Shown here: in pieces, positions 35,795 to 44,360 of the stretch
How the letters are laid out: every line of letters begins with the position of its first letter
Position numbering within the stretch: position 1 is the first letter of the stretch
Source: Gammaproteobacteria bacterium
Lineage (GTDB): Bacteria; Pseudomonadota; Gammaproteobacteria; Enterobacterales; Alteromonadaceae
Reading direction: 5' to 3'
Assembly (NCBI GenBank): GCA_018222405.1
Contig: JAAFAI010000019.1
Location: 39,778-103,777 of the forward strand
Length of the DNA: 64,000 nt
The notes under the pieces: model-generated
Seen by the model: the letters and a program-made list of their open reading frames with translations, nothing else
Told to the model about the DNA's origin: nothing
Databases searched by the model: none
Translations under genes and position numbers: made by a program

Positions 35795-36199
35795 TCAGTT
35801 GGCCGCCTTATAATTCACCATCAAAGCTGAATAGAGAAAGGCAAAGCTTACACAACCCGCAAACAGAATCGAATAGTGAATGTCACTTAAGAATAAAACC
35901 ATTGTGATATCAGCACAAAGGAAAAAGCTACCGAAAAACAGTACAGCAAATAATGACTGACTATTTTGTTGCTGGCACAGTCGTTTGTCTCTTAACACGT
36001 AAGCCATGAACTTCAGCACCGGTAATTCTTTTTGCCACTGACATAGTTGTTTGCCCTGCGTGTGAGCATAAAGCTTTGCCGTAACGACAAGCGCAATGGG
36101 CGTCAGGATAACGGGTAACCAGATGTATCCTTCGCTAAAGCCGTGATAGACCGCCACAGTCATCAGTACCAGGCTTGAGTAAATATAGATACGTTTCAT
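35795..36199 (-). CDS. Unrecognised membrane protein
   Basis: A 134-aa protein with about four hydrophobic segments (IYIYSSLVLMTVAVYHGF, WLPVILTPIALVVTAKLY, FAVLFFGSFFLCADITMVLF, YSILFAGCVSFAFLYSALM). I chose the ATG at 36199 because AAGGGA lies 7 nt upstream; longer starts would add an unlikely hydrophilic head. No family recognised. It lies between a TauE-type permease and the lactonase on the same strand. Confidence 0.55.
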   Translation of the reverse strand: MKRIYIYSSLVLMTVAVYHGFSEGYIWLPVILTPIALVVTAKLYAHTQGKQLCQWQKELPVLKFMAYVLRDKRLCQQQNSQSLFAVLFFGSFFLCADITMVLFLSDIHYSILFAGCVSFAFLYSALMVNYKAAN

Positions 36200-36317
36200 G
36201 TGGTGTCCCTTATGCGATCCTCGCTTGCAAAAACCAATGTAACCGGAAAAGCACGCCGGGTATGCAGATCTGAAAGACAAGTTGGGACCAGTTTATATGA
36301 AGCTACATAAAACCAGA

Positions 36318-37022
36318 TTAACTGGCAACAATCAGCACAGTACCGGCAAACGCTGCCACCACCAGGATCAGTTTTCTTACCAGTATTTCGTTGATCCGCC
36401 GGTTAATGAAAAACGACGCGAACCAGCCAATCAGAATAGCCGGGATACACTTTAAGAAGAGTTCGAGATCGTCATGCCCTGCCGCATCGGTAAACCACAG
36501 TACGGCGATACCAAACATGTTGATATAAACAAAAAAGACGCTAAGGTTGGCTTTAATTTTGTCTTTATCTTCTGCCTGATACAGCAAGCCCATCGGCGCT
36601 CCACCCGCCGACGTTGTAGTGCCCATGAAGCCAGAAATCATGGCCGCGATTAAATTGGAAATAACGCTGATCCGCGGTGTAACGCCCACCATCGACAATA
36701 TCACCGCGGCAATAATGCACACGCCTAACAACATTTGGTACTGATGAGCGTCAATGTAAAGCAGCACGCTACCGGCCACCAACACACCCGCCGTGCCGCC
36801 AAGAATAGAAAACCCGGTTTGCTTTAAGTCGATATCGTACTGATGTTTAACTGCCAGTAGAGTGGTTAACAGTAAAGCATTGAGGATCATGGGCCCAGGA
36901 ACCAGTTCGGGCATGATCAAAAAGATGAGCGGTGCACCCAACAGGCCAAGCCCAAAGCCTATAACACTCTGCAAGCAAGAACCGATGATCAGGACCAGAT
37001 ACACCAGGATATAGTCGGTCAA
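36318..37022 (-). CDS. TauE/SafE-family permease
   Basis: Inner-membrane transporter of 234 aa with about seven helices and the family repeat GFGLGLLGAPLIFLIMPELVPGPMILNALL, split here by a short loop, plus SGFMGTTTSAGGAPMGLLYQ in the second half. The family moves small anions such as sulfite, sulfoacetate or organic acids. In this sugar-acid context it might move an aldonate or other anion, but that is inference. A TTG start at 37022 with AAGGA 8 nt upstream. An AT-rich palindrome shared with other local promoters lies 52-70 bp upstream. Confidence 0.82.
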   Translation of the reverse strand: MTDYILVYLVLIIGSCLQSVIGFGLGLLGAPLIFLIMPELVPGPMILNALLLTTLLAVKHQYDIDLKQTGFSILGGTAGVLVAGSVLLYIDAHQYQMLLGVCIIAAVILSMVGVTPRISVISNLIAAMISGFMGTTTSAGGAPMGLLYQAEDKDKIKANLSVFFVYINMFGIAVLWFTDAAGHDDLELFLKCIPAILIGWFASFFINRRINEILVRKLILVVAAFAGTVLIVAS

Positions 37023-37073
37023 ACAAACAATCCTTCAACTAAAACTTAACTGTTATGCGTAACATGCAATTTA

Positions 37074-37092
37074 CATATTATATTACATATGA
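37074..37092. promoter_or_regulatory. AT-rich operator candidate, site B (TauE promoter)
   Basis: CATATTATATTACATATGA contains ATATTATATTACA, identical over 13 bases to the reverse complement of site A at 39023-39041. It is 52-70 bp before the TauE-type gene. The second half of the palindrome is weaker. Confidence 0.45.
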
Positions 37093-37250
37093 TTTGTACA
37101 CAGTGCCAGAATGTAAACATTTTTGCAACATAACAATTAGTCGGAATAGTTGTTTGCAGCCGTAGCATGGCCTGCAGAGCAAGCCGCAGTAAAAGAAAAG
37201 ATCAGAGGATAAGGCATGCCGGCACAGCGCCGGCAGACGTTAGAATGGCG

Positions 37251-38030
37251 TTACACCCAGCCTGCATCGATTATCAGCGTTTGCGCTGTCATCATTTTGC
37301 TATCGTCAGCGGCGAGAAATAATGCCGCGTTAGCAATATCGATGGGCAACAGGGTTTCATGAATACACTGCGCCTGTTGTACTTCCTGAACAATTTCAGG
37401 ACCAGCCCAACGGGTCATCTGTCTTTCGGTCATCACCCAGCCCGGCACCAGCGTGTTCACCCGTATATGCTCAGGACCCAATTTAGCAGCCAGGGTCCGG
37501 GTCAAGCCATCAATTGCTGCTTTAGCCGTCGTATAAACGGGCATACAAGTTTGCTTTTGGCGCCAGCTTACCGAGCCCATATTCACAATACTGCCGCCAC
37601 CACAGCGGCGCATTTGCTCGACAACCGCCTGGGCGGCAAAAAAGCTCGGACGCAGGTTTACATTTATGCGATCGTTCCAGTATTCCTCGTCCACCTCTTC
37701 GAACTCGTGGCGGGTATCATCGGCCGCATTGTTGATCAGCACGCTAATATCACCGTGCCGTTTTCCGGCTTCACTGATAGCCTCTTTAAGGCCTTTAAGG
37801 TCGCGCAAATCGCACTCGATAAAAGTAGCCTGGCCTTTTCCGGCCTGCGCTATTCGTTCTACCAATGCCTGACTCTTGTCTACATTGACATCAACAAAAC
37901 ACACCCGTGCTCCCTGTGCACAAAATCGTTCCACCATAACCTCGCCAATACCTGTTCCACCGCCGGTAATAAATACGCTGCGGTTGTTAAGGCTCGGATA
38001 GCAGGCTGAAGTATCAGACGACTGGGTCAT
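37251..38030 (-). CDS. XylB-like aldose 1-dehydrogenase (SDR family)
   Basis: NAD(P)-dependent short-chain dehydrogenase of 259 aa. Cofactor motif TGGGTGIG is at residues 22-29, NNAAD near 100, and the catalytic S153, Y166 and K170 lie in MGSVSW and VYTTAK. The stretch YWNDRINVNLR and the GSVSW motif closely follow Caulobacter XylB, which oxidises D-xylose to xylonolactone. L-arabinose, xylose or galactose are possible here. A lactonase (34850-35734) and arabinanases (near 45.4 kb) favour L-arabinose. Lies 62 bp after the GntR gene in the same direction. Confidence 0.83.
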   Translation of the reverse strand: MTQSSDTSACYPSLNNRSVFITGGGTGIGEVMVERFCAQGARVCFVDVNVDKSQALVERIAQAGKGQATFIECDLRDLKGLKEAISEAGKRHGDISVLINNAADDTRHEFEEVDEEYWNDRINVNLRPSFFAAQAVVEQMRRCGGGSIVNMGSVSWRQKQTCMPVYTTAKAAIDGLTRTLAAKLGPEHIRVNTLVPGWVMTERQMTRWAGPEIVQEVQQAQCIHETLLPIDIANAALFLAADDSKMMTAQTLIIDAGWV

Positions 38031-38092
38031 AAAAAAATCACCATAGATGATGGCTCAGTACACACCAACTTTCGTTGTTAAATAAAAATTCG

Positions 38093-38812
38093 TTACGCTG
38101 ACAGTTCTGATTCAGCAATTTTCAGCTCAATGTAAGCCATTGCTTCATCTATCAGATACGCCATCATGTTTTTGGCTCGCTCTGCTTCACCATTTTTGAT
38201 CGCCTGATATATCTTACGATGTTCGTCGGCGATGGTTTGCAGGCTGTCCTTAGCGTTAGTCGTATACTGGAAGCTTACATTTAAAGCGGTGCTGATGAAA
38301 TCCCGTAGCTGGTAGAAAAAACGATTGCCACTGGCAAGTAAAATGGCCGTATGAAACTCCAAATCGGGCTGATGGATTGAGCCGTCGGTTTGTGCAGCGT
38401 TATCCATGGCACTTAAAGCCACCTCGATTTGCGCAATGGCTTCCGGTGAGCCGTGTTTGGCTGCTAATGCTGCCGCCTGTGGCTCAATGGCCAGACGCAT
38501 TTGCAAAAACTCTTTCAATACCAACAAGGATGGGCTGCTCTCAAACATCCACCCCAGAACGCTGGTATCGTATAAGTTCCAGTTTTCCGGCGGTTCAACC
38601 CGAATACCCTGGCGCGGCCGGGAGGATATTAGCCCCTTAGCTGCCAGCATTTTAACTGCTTCGCGCACTGCGGTACGGCTGATGCCATACTCGGTACAAA
38701 GCTGAGCTTCAGTTGGAAGGCCTGAGCCCTCGCCATAGACTCCTGCAATAATCGCCTTACCCAATTCATTGGTAACGCGTTGCGACAGGTTTAAATTCTC
38801 AATTCGCGCCAT
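38093..38812 (-). CDS. GntR/FadR-family (FCD) transcriptional regulator
   Basis: A 239-aa regulator. The winged HTH is at residues 8-75 (LPTEAQLCTEYGISRTAVREAV, split across the recognition helix) and the all-helical FCD ligand domain at about 95-225. The metal/ligand residues D150 and H154 (DLEFHTAI) and H198 (DEHRKIY) are present. The third His of many FCD domains is Tyr219 here (MMAYL). It sits between the aldose dehydrogenase and a divergent sugar symporter. The 19-bp palindrome in front of the symporter is its best operator candidate. Effector probably a sugar or sugar acid. Confidence 0.9.
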   Translation of the reverse strand: MARIENLNLSQRVTNELGKAIIAGVYGEGSGLPTEAQLCTEYGISRTAVREAVKMLAAKGLISSRPRQGIRVEPPENWNLYDTSVLGWMFESSPSLLVLKEFLQMRLAIEPQAAALAAKHGSPEAIAQIEVALSAMDNAAQTDGSIHQPDLEFHTAILLASGNRFFYQLRDFISTALNVSFQYTTNAKDSLQTIADEHRKIYQAIKNGEAERAKNMMAYLIDEAMAYIELKIAESELSA

Positions 38813-39022
38813 GGATTATAATCTTTCTGCTTACGGCCATTACCATTGATAATATCATATTTATCCATGGTACCTGTTGGCTTTATTGTTAATATAGTTG
38901 TTCACATCATAGAGTTGTAAGCCCCCAACGTGCAAGCGTTTAAAGTTCATCCATCATCAAAAACAATCTATTAACGCCTTTACGGAATTTAACGCTGTTT
39001 TAACAAAAAGCTTTTCATTGCC

Positions 39023-39041
39023 AATATTGTAATATAATATT
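39023..39041. promoter_or_regulatory. AT-rich operator candidate, site A (symporter promoter)
   Basis: AATATTGTAATATAATATT is a near-perfect 19-bp palindrome (two mismatched positions plus the centre). It lies 44-62 bp before the SSS symporter and about 210 bp before the divergent GntR gene. The same pattern recurs at 37074-37092 and 45454-45472. Confidence 0.6.
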
Positions 39042-39084
39042 TTTTAATTATTTTGAGCTGACATCATGGTATCAAGGTTTCTAC

Positions 39085-40713
39085 ATGGTTGAATTAAGTA
39101 CACTCGACTGGCTGGTTCTGGCTGGTTTTTTTATTTTGTTGCTTGGCGTGGTCGGGATGTCCATGCGGCAAAAAGAGGAAGATACCGCGGATTATTTTCT
39201 TGCTGGTCGTAATGCCAGCTGGTTGGTGATTGGAGCCTCAATTTTTGCCTCGAATATCGGCTCTGAGCATTTGGTGGGTCTGTCTGGTTCCGGCGCCCAA
39301 TCGGGTATGGCGCTTGCTCACTGGGAATTGCAATCGTGGATCATTCTGCTGCTTGGTTGGGTTTTTGTGCCCTTCTACTGGAGCAGTAAAGTTTACACTA
39401 TGCCGGAGTTCCTCGAACGCCGCTACAACTCTGCTTCACGTACCTTCCTGTCGGTAATTTCACTGGTCAGTTACGTGTTAACCAAAGTTGCCGTAACGGT
39501 TTATGCCGGTGGTATTGCGTTTAAAACTATCCTTGGCATAGACAGTATATGGGGTATTGACTTCTTCTGGATATCAGCACTGGGTCTGGTCATTATCACC
39601 GGTATCTACACCGTACTCGGTGGAATGAAAGCCATCATGTGGACTTCCGTTTTACAAACCCCGGTGCTAATCATCGGTTCTGTGGTGATCCTGGTGGTCG
39701 GTCTCGAGCAGGTTGGCGGCTGGTCTGAAGTTGAGCGCATTAACGACGCTAACCTGCATCTGATTCGTGCTGCCAGCGATGTGGACTTTCCATGGCCGGG
39801 CATTATTTTCGGCTCATTCATCATTGGTTTCTGGTACTGGTGTACCGACCAATACATCGTGCAGCGTGTATTATCAGCCAAAGGCATTAAAGAAGCCCGT
39901 CGCGGTACCATGTTTGCCGGCTACCTGAAATTACTGCCAGTGTTTATCTTCCTGTTTCCTGGCATGATTGCTGTGGCGCTTAAGGAAAAAGGCATAATCA
40001 ATTACGCCAGCGCCGATCAGGCATTCCCGACTCTGGTTGCCGAACTATTACCTTCCGGCGTTAAAGGGATTGTTATCGGTGGCCTGGTAGCTGCGCTGAT
40101 GAGTTCACTGGCGTCACTGTTTAACTCTTCGGCTACGCTGTTTACCATCGACTTTTATAAGAAATTCAAACCTGAATCCAGCGAAAAACACCTGCTTAAA
40201 GTGGGCCGTATCGCTACTATCGTCATTGTTGTTCTGGGTATTCTGTGGATCCCGGTGATGAGCCTAATTGCCGATGTGCTATATGAGTACCTGCAGAGCG
40301 TGCAGTCGCTTATCGCCCCGGGCATTGCGGCGGTCTTCCTGCTTGGCCTGGTAAGCCGTCGAATCACACCTGCCGCAGGTTACGCCGGTCTGGTTTCAGG
40401 TTTTGTACTGGGTATGATCAGACTAGTAATGCTGCCGTTTAAAGACAGCCTGGCCAACACCAGCTTTGCCTGGATTGTTGAGATGAACTGGCTGTACTAC
40501 TGTATCCTGCTGTTCGTTCTGGTGACTGTCATCATGATTGTAGTAAGTATGTTCACCAAAGCGGCCAGTGAAGAGAAACTGCAGGGCCTGACGTTCCGAA
40601 CGCTGGGCAAAGGCACTATGAAAGAAGTGGTCGACGGTCTGGACAAGTGGGATTACATCCATACCGTGGGTATATTAGGTATTACTGCCTTTATCTATAT
40701 CCGCTTCTGGTAA
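39085..40713 (+). CDS. Sodium:solute (SSS/SGLT) sugar symporter
   Basis: A 542-aa membrane protein with about 14 helices. SGLT hallmarks: DYFLAGRNASWLVIGASIFASNIGSEHL in helix 1 (split), KVYTMPEFLERRYNSASR, the WYWCTDQYIVQRVLSAK loop, and MSSLASLFNSSATLFTIDFYKK with the sodium-site serines. It is clearly a paralogue of the galactose symporter at 30843 but differs enough to suggest another sugar, perhaps arabinose or xylose given neighbours. ATG at 39085 with AAGG 8 nt upstream. A second ATG at 39065 ends after eight codons. Confidence 0.88.
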   Translation: MVELSTLDWLVLAGFFILLLGVVGMSMRQKEEDTADYFLAGRNASWLVIGASIFASNIGSEHLVGLSGSGAQSGMALAHWELQSWIILLLGWVFVPFYWSSKVYTMPEFLERRYNSASRTFLSVISLVSYVLTKVAVTVYAGGIAFKTILGIDSIWGIDFFWISALGLVIITGIYTVLGGMKAIMWTSVLQTPVLIIGSVVILVVGLEQVGGWSEVERINDANLHLIRAASDVDFPWPGIIFGSFIIGFWYWCTDQYIVQRVLSAKGIKEARRGTMFAGYLKLLPVFIFLFPGMIAVALKEKGIINYASADQAFPTLVAELLPSGVKGIVIGGLVAALMSSLASLFNSSATLFTIDFYKKFKPESSEKHLLKVGRIATIVIVVLGILWIPVMSLIADVLYEYLQSVQSLIAPGIAAVFLLGLVSRRITPAAGYAGLVSGFVLGMIRLVMLPFKDSLANTSFAWIVEMNWLYYCILLFVLVTVIMIVVSMFTKAASEEKLQGLTFRTLGKGTMKEVVDGLDKWDYIHTVGILGITAFIYIRFW

Positions 40714-40719
40714 ACAACC

Positions 40720-40750
40720 AAGCCGGTGCCATCGTCACCGGCTTTTCTTT
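40720..40750 (+). terminator. Terminator after the SSS symporter
   Basis: AAGCCGGTG-CCATCGT-CACCGGCTT, nine perfect pairs followed by TTCTTT, seven bp past the stop. The esterase gene downstream would need readthrough or its own promoter. Confidence 0.8.
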
Positions 40751-40789
40751 ATCTCCACCTACCTTGCAAAAACTAACCGGGTTGACGCC

Positions 40790-41701
40790 ATGCTGAAGAT
40801 ACTCACCTTAATGTTACTTGTAACATTTCCTGCTACGGCAACCACCTATAAGGTTTACTATCTTGGCGGCCAATCAAACATGGAAGGCTTTGGTGAAAAT
40901 GTCGATTTACCGGCCAAGTTCCAGGCGCCACTTAAATCGGTGCCGGTGTTCCAGGGCAATCCGGTAGCCGACTTTAAACCTAACGGTGGCCTTGGCCGCT
41001 GGGATGCACTGCAACCCGGCTTCGGCCGACAGTTTTATTCCGACGGCAAAACCAATCAGCATTCAGACTATTTCGGCCCGGAACTAAGTTTTGGCCATCA
41101 GATTGCCAAACTGCACCCTCAGCAAAACGTAGCTCTGATTAAGTATGCACTGGGCGGCTCGGCCCTCGGTTATGGGGTGGGTAACAACTGGTATCCTGAC
41201 TATCGCCGTGGTAACGGCATAAACCAGTATGACCACTTTTTATCCACACTCAGCAATGCTTTTGCCAGCCGTGATATCGATGGCGACGGTGAGCCTGACA
41301 CTCTGATCCCCGCTGGTATTATCTGGATGCAGGGCGAGTCAGATGCCTACGACAGCGAAATCACCGCCAATCGTTATCTGGATAACCTGAAAACGATGAT
41401 GGCGCTGTTTAGGGCCGCCCTTCGCAGCCCCGATTTACCGGTGGTATTAGGTAAAATTACGGATTCGGGCATGGATCCGAAAGACGGTTTGCGAATGAAC
41501 TGGGGCGGCCTGGTCCAACAAGCCCAGCTAGACTTTGTAGAGCAGGATAATTGCGCAGCCCTGGTTACCGTTACTGAAAGCTTTACCCATCTTGATGACG
41601 GCTGGCACTACACATCCGCGGATTATCTGACATTAGGGCGTCAATTTGCTGAGCGAGTGGCACAACTGGAAGGTCAGTGTGCCACTCGCTCCTCTGAGTA
41701 G
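40790..41701 (+). CDS. Secreted SASA-type carbohydrate esterase
   Basis: A 303-aa protein with a signal peptide (MLKILTLMLLVTFPATA). The SGNH-like esterase domain has nucleophile Ser29 in YYLGGQSNMEGFG, a middle motif IWMQGESDAYD, and the C-terminal Asp/His motif in HLDDGWHYTSADY. This is the SASA (sialate O-acetylesterase-like) group, related to CE6 acetylxylan esterases. Likely removes acetyl groups from plant or algal polysaccharide in the periplasm. It ends 17 bp from the convergent peroxidase gene. Confidence 0.82.
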   Translation: MLKILTLMLLVTFPATATTYKVYYLGGQSNMEGFGENVDLPAKFQAPLKSVPVFQGNPVADFKPNGGLGRWDALQPGFGRQFYSDGKTNQHSDYFGPELSFGHQIAKLHPQQNVALIKYALGGSALGYGVGNNWYPDYRRGNGINQYDHFLSTLSNAFASRDIDGDGEPDTLIPAGIIWMQGESDAYDSEITANRYLDNLKTMMALFRAALRSPDLPVVLGKITDSGMDPKDGLRMNWGGLVQQAQLDFVEQDNCAALVTVTESFTHLDDGWHYTSADYLTLGRQFAERVAQLEGQCATRSSE

Positions 41702-41718
41702 CTGAAGAAATCGAAAAA

Positions 41719-43062
41719 CTAGTCTTTTACCGGCAATCCACTGGGAACACTTTGTGGAATCAACTCAAGGTCTTCCATAACACTTAAGTCAGTTAATGCA
41801 TCAAGGAATGCCAGTAAATCATCAACTTCGGCTGCGGTGAGCGAGACCGGTTGCAAATCGTTAGCATCAATCACTATTTGACGCAGGCTGAGGTCTTCGT
41901 GGCCAATCAAATCACCTTCATCCAGATCTTCACGGGAAGGTTTTACCAACTGGCTGGGATCATAGTTTTCCAGTGCTGTGAGTGGATCAAGATGATGCAT
42001 TACTATCCCGCGCAGCGTGGCATAAGCTCCGGTATGACCATAGGGCGCAGTTAAGGCCACATTCCGCAGCGAAGGTGTTCTGAATTTCCCCCAGTCTTCA
42101 TCCATACGGGTTGCTTCTGCTCTGCCACGGTCCTGATGAGGCGTGCGGCCCTCACCACCCGGCCCCACTTGTGGAATAGCGATGCCGTAGAACTGATGAT
42201 CGGTCTGAAACTTACCGCTGTGACAACTGCTGCAGTTAGCTGCACCGTAAAATAAATCCATACCACGCACCTGCTGAGCCGTCATTGCCTCAGAATCACC
42301 GCGCAGGTATGCATCAAAGGGGCTGTTATCACTTCTGAAAGCGACGGTCTGAAACGCGGCTACCGCATTCGCATAGTGCTGAATCTGGATATCTGCCGGA
42401 CGACGGACATCATCGAAAGCCGCATCAAATAAACGAACATAATCCGGATTGACCCGCAGCCGCTCCATATAAGCATTCCAAAGCGGTGGGAAACTATTGT
42501 TACGGGACAGAATCAAACGGGCAACGATTTCGTTCTCAATCGGGTCGCCAAGCATTTCGTTTTGATTAAGAATAGGAAACAATGCCTGGCCCGCCAGCAC
42601 ATTATCCAAGTCTGGTGGCGTATCGCGATTGGCAGCGGTATTCACCACCCCATTCTCTTCAAAGTGAATGCCATTCCAGTTCATGTGGGTAAACTCTTTA
42701 GCGCCAAGGTTGTATAGATGTGGCGCATGCCGGCCAATGCGGCCCTCAACTGCGTCATTCCCATCACCGGTGTCGCGATAGCGGCCCAGCCCTTTACCTC
42801 CCTCACCCACGCCCAGTGACAAACCATCGCCACTGAATGTCATGGGGTTGTGGCAGGTTGCACAGGAAATATTCTGATTACCACTCATGATTTTATCGAA
42901 AAATAACATGCGACCAAGCTCAACCAGTTCATCACCAGGCGCGCCATTATAATGGTAATCCGAATCAACCACCGGGGATGGCAACTCATCCGCCTGACCA
43001 CTATGAACAATACTGAAAAATAATGCACTTACGCAGAGCAGTGAGGAGTTTAATTTCATCAT
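41719..43062 (-). CDS. Di-haem cytochrome c peroxidase/MauG-family protein
   Basis: A 447-aa periplasmic protein with a Sec signal (residues 1-24, SIVHSGQA). Two haem c sites: CATCH (67-71) and CSSCH (277-281). The N-terminal DELVELGRMLFFDKIMSGNQ and the KFRTPSLRNVALTAPYGHTGAYATL motif in the C-terminal half mark the CcpA/MauG family, which reduces peroxide or oxidises a partner. About 100 residues longer than classical CcpA. No electron donor gene is adjacent. Confidence 0.87.
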   Translation of the reverse strand: MMKLNSSLLCVSALFFSIVHSGQADELPSPVVDSDYHYNGAPGDELVELGRMLFFDKIMSGNQNISCATCHNPMTFSGDGLSLGVGEGGKGLGRYRDTGDGNDAVEGRIGRHAPHLYNLGAKEFTHMNWNGIHFEENGVVNTAANRDTPPDLDNVLAGQALFPILNQNEMLGDPIENEIVARLILSRNNSFPPLWNAYMERLRVNPDYVRLFDAAFDDVRRPADIQIQHYANAVAAFQTVAFRSDNSPFDAYLRGDSEAMTAQQVRGMDLFYGAANCSSCHSGKFQTDHQFYGIAIPQVGPGGEGRTPHQDRGRAEATRMDEDWGKFRTPSLRNVALTAPYGHTGAYATLRGIVMHHLDPLTALENYDPSQLVKPSREDLDEGDLIGHEDLSLRQIVIDANDLQPVSLTAAEVDDLLAFLDALTDLSVMEDLELIPQSVPSGLPVKD

Positions 43063-43457
43063 TAATTCCTTTTAATGGCGGTTTGTGTGGGCTAAACCGC
43101 GAAAATAGAGAAGACATCTTTGCTGTACATTTTTTACACAGCAAAGAAAGGGCCAGTTTTTTATATAAGATATTTCATATAGTTAAATTTCAGGCCGGGG
43201 GTGGCTGTAAAAGAAAGCGACAAAAATTGCCCATTACTCTTAGCCAATGGACCTTTTTGGTGCAGCGCTCTCGCTTTTCACTATCCTTCTACACCGATAG
43301 GCATATGTGTTGATTACGGCACAAGCCGTTTTCGGGGAGCTAACGACTGTACATCAGTATCTGTCGCAATCTGTTGGTATCCTCCGGGTAATAACGTTAC
43401 TCTGAATTTCCGTGTTTTTGTTTGCGGTTAGTCTCGCCATTTTCAGACAGGATTGTC
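43063..43457. other. 395-bp intergenic region between peroxidase and AEC permease
   Basis: No credible gene, RNA structure or terminator seen. Short frames here have no ribosome sites. It must carry divergent promoters for both flanking genes, but I cannot place them with confidence. Confidence 0.45.
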
Positions 43458-44360
43458 ATGTCAGACAGCTTTGCTTTACTGCCCATTATTGAGCGCATCT
43501 TTGCTACCGTTTTTCCGTTATTTGCCATGGTGATGGTGGGGTTTCTTTATGCCCGCAAAACCGACTCAGACATGGGCGTTGCCAACCGCATCAACATCGA
43601 CATTTTTGTGCCCGCGCTGATCTTCTCTGTAATGGCATCCAAGTCCTTTGATTTGTTCAGTTATCTCGACCTAATGCTGGGGACTTTGCTGATGGTTATC
43701 GGTTCAGGCTTACTGGCACTGCCGGTTTGTAAATGGCTGGGCGTCTCGCCCAAAATTTTTGCTCCGCCCACCATGTTTAATAATTGCGGAAACCTTGGCT
43801 TACCCCTGGCCTTACTGGCATTTGGTGAAGCGGGGTTAAGTGCGGCTATCGCCATGTTCCTGGTAAGTACGTTGCTGCATTTTTCGCTGGGCGTTTACAT
43901 CCTGCATGACAAAGCTCAGTTAAGGACGCTGGCAACCAATCCAATGGTCATGGCTACCGCAGCCGGGCTGGTATGGAGCTTATCCGGCTGGACATTACCG
44001 GTTTGGGTGAGCACTCCCATCGATATGCTGGGTCAGATTTCCATCCCGCTGATGTTGTTTGCGCTGGGGGTTCGCATGACCGATGTGGATTTTGCCGACT
44101 GGCGTTCCGGCCTGTTCTGGGGGTTATACGGGCCCTTAACCGGCTTTATGGTCGCTTACCCGTTCGCTTTGCTGGCAGGGCTATCGAGCGAACATACGGC
44201 GTATTTTGTACTGTTTTCGGTACTGCCGCCGGCCGTGCTCAATTTTATGCTGGCAGAGCGCTACAAACAGGCGCCACACACGGTGGCGTCGATTGTTTTG
44301 CTCGGCAATATTGCCAGTCTGGTAGTGGTGCCGGTGACACTCTTCTTTGTGCTCGACTAG
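43458..44360 (+). CDS. AEC-family transporter
   Basis: Auxin-efflux-carrier-type permease of 300 aa with about ten helices. Family features: PLFAMVMVGFLYARK at the start, NNCGNLGLPLALLAFGEAGL with the helix-breaking NxGxxG, and a mirrored second half (PLMLFALGVRMTD). Bacterial members move malate, malonate or other dicarboxylates. Substrate unknown. I chose the ATG at 43458, with AGGA upstream, rather than a start 12 codons earlier. The stop overlaps the convergent GH43 stop by 4 bp. Confidence 0.82.
   Translation: MSDSFALLPIIERIFATVFPLFAMVMVGFLYARKTDSDMGVANRINIDIFVPALIFSVMASKSFDLFSYLDLMLGTLLMVIGSGLLALPVCKWLGVSPKIFAPPTMFNNCGNLGLPLALLAFGEAGLSAAIAMFLVSTLLHFSLGVYILHDKAQLRTLATNPMVMATAAGLVWSLSGWTLPVWVSTPIDMLGQISIPLMLFALGVRMTDVDFADWRSGLFWGLYGPLTGFMVAYPFALLAGLSSEHTAYFVLFSVLPPAVLNFMLAERYKQAPHTVASIVLLGNIASLVVVPVTLFFVLD

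Noticed and set aside
37218..37236. A terminator after the aldose dehydrogenase gene
   Set aside because: TGCCGGC-ACAGC-GCCGGCA is a good stem but no T-run follows on either strand.
38840..38920. Further copies of the AT-rich operator in the GntR promoter
   Set aside because: Stretches near 38855 and 38890 match only with gaps, so they were not counted as sites.
43201..43431. A 76-codon frame upstream of the AEC permease
   Set aside because: No ribosome site, atypical composition, and no recognisable domain.
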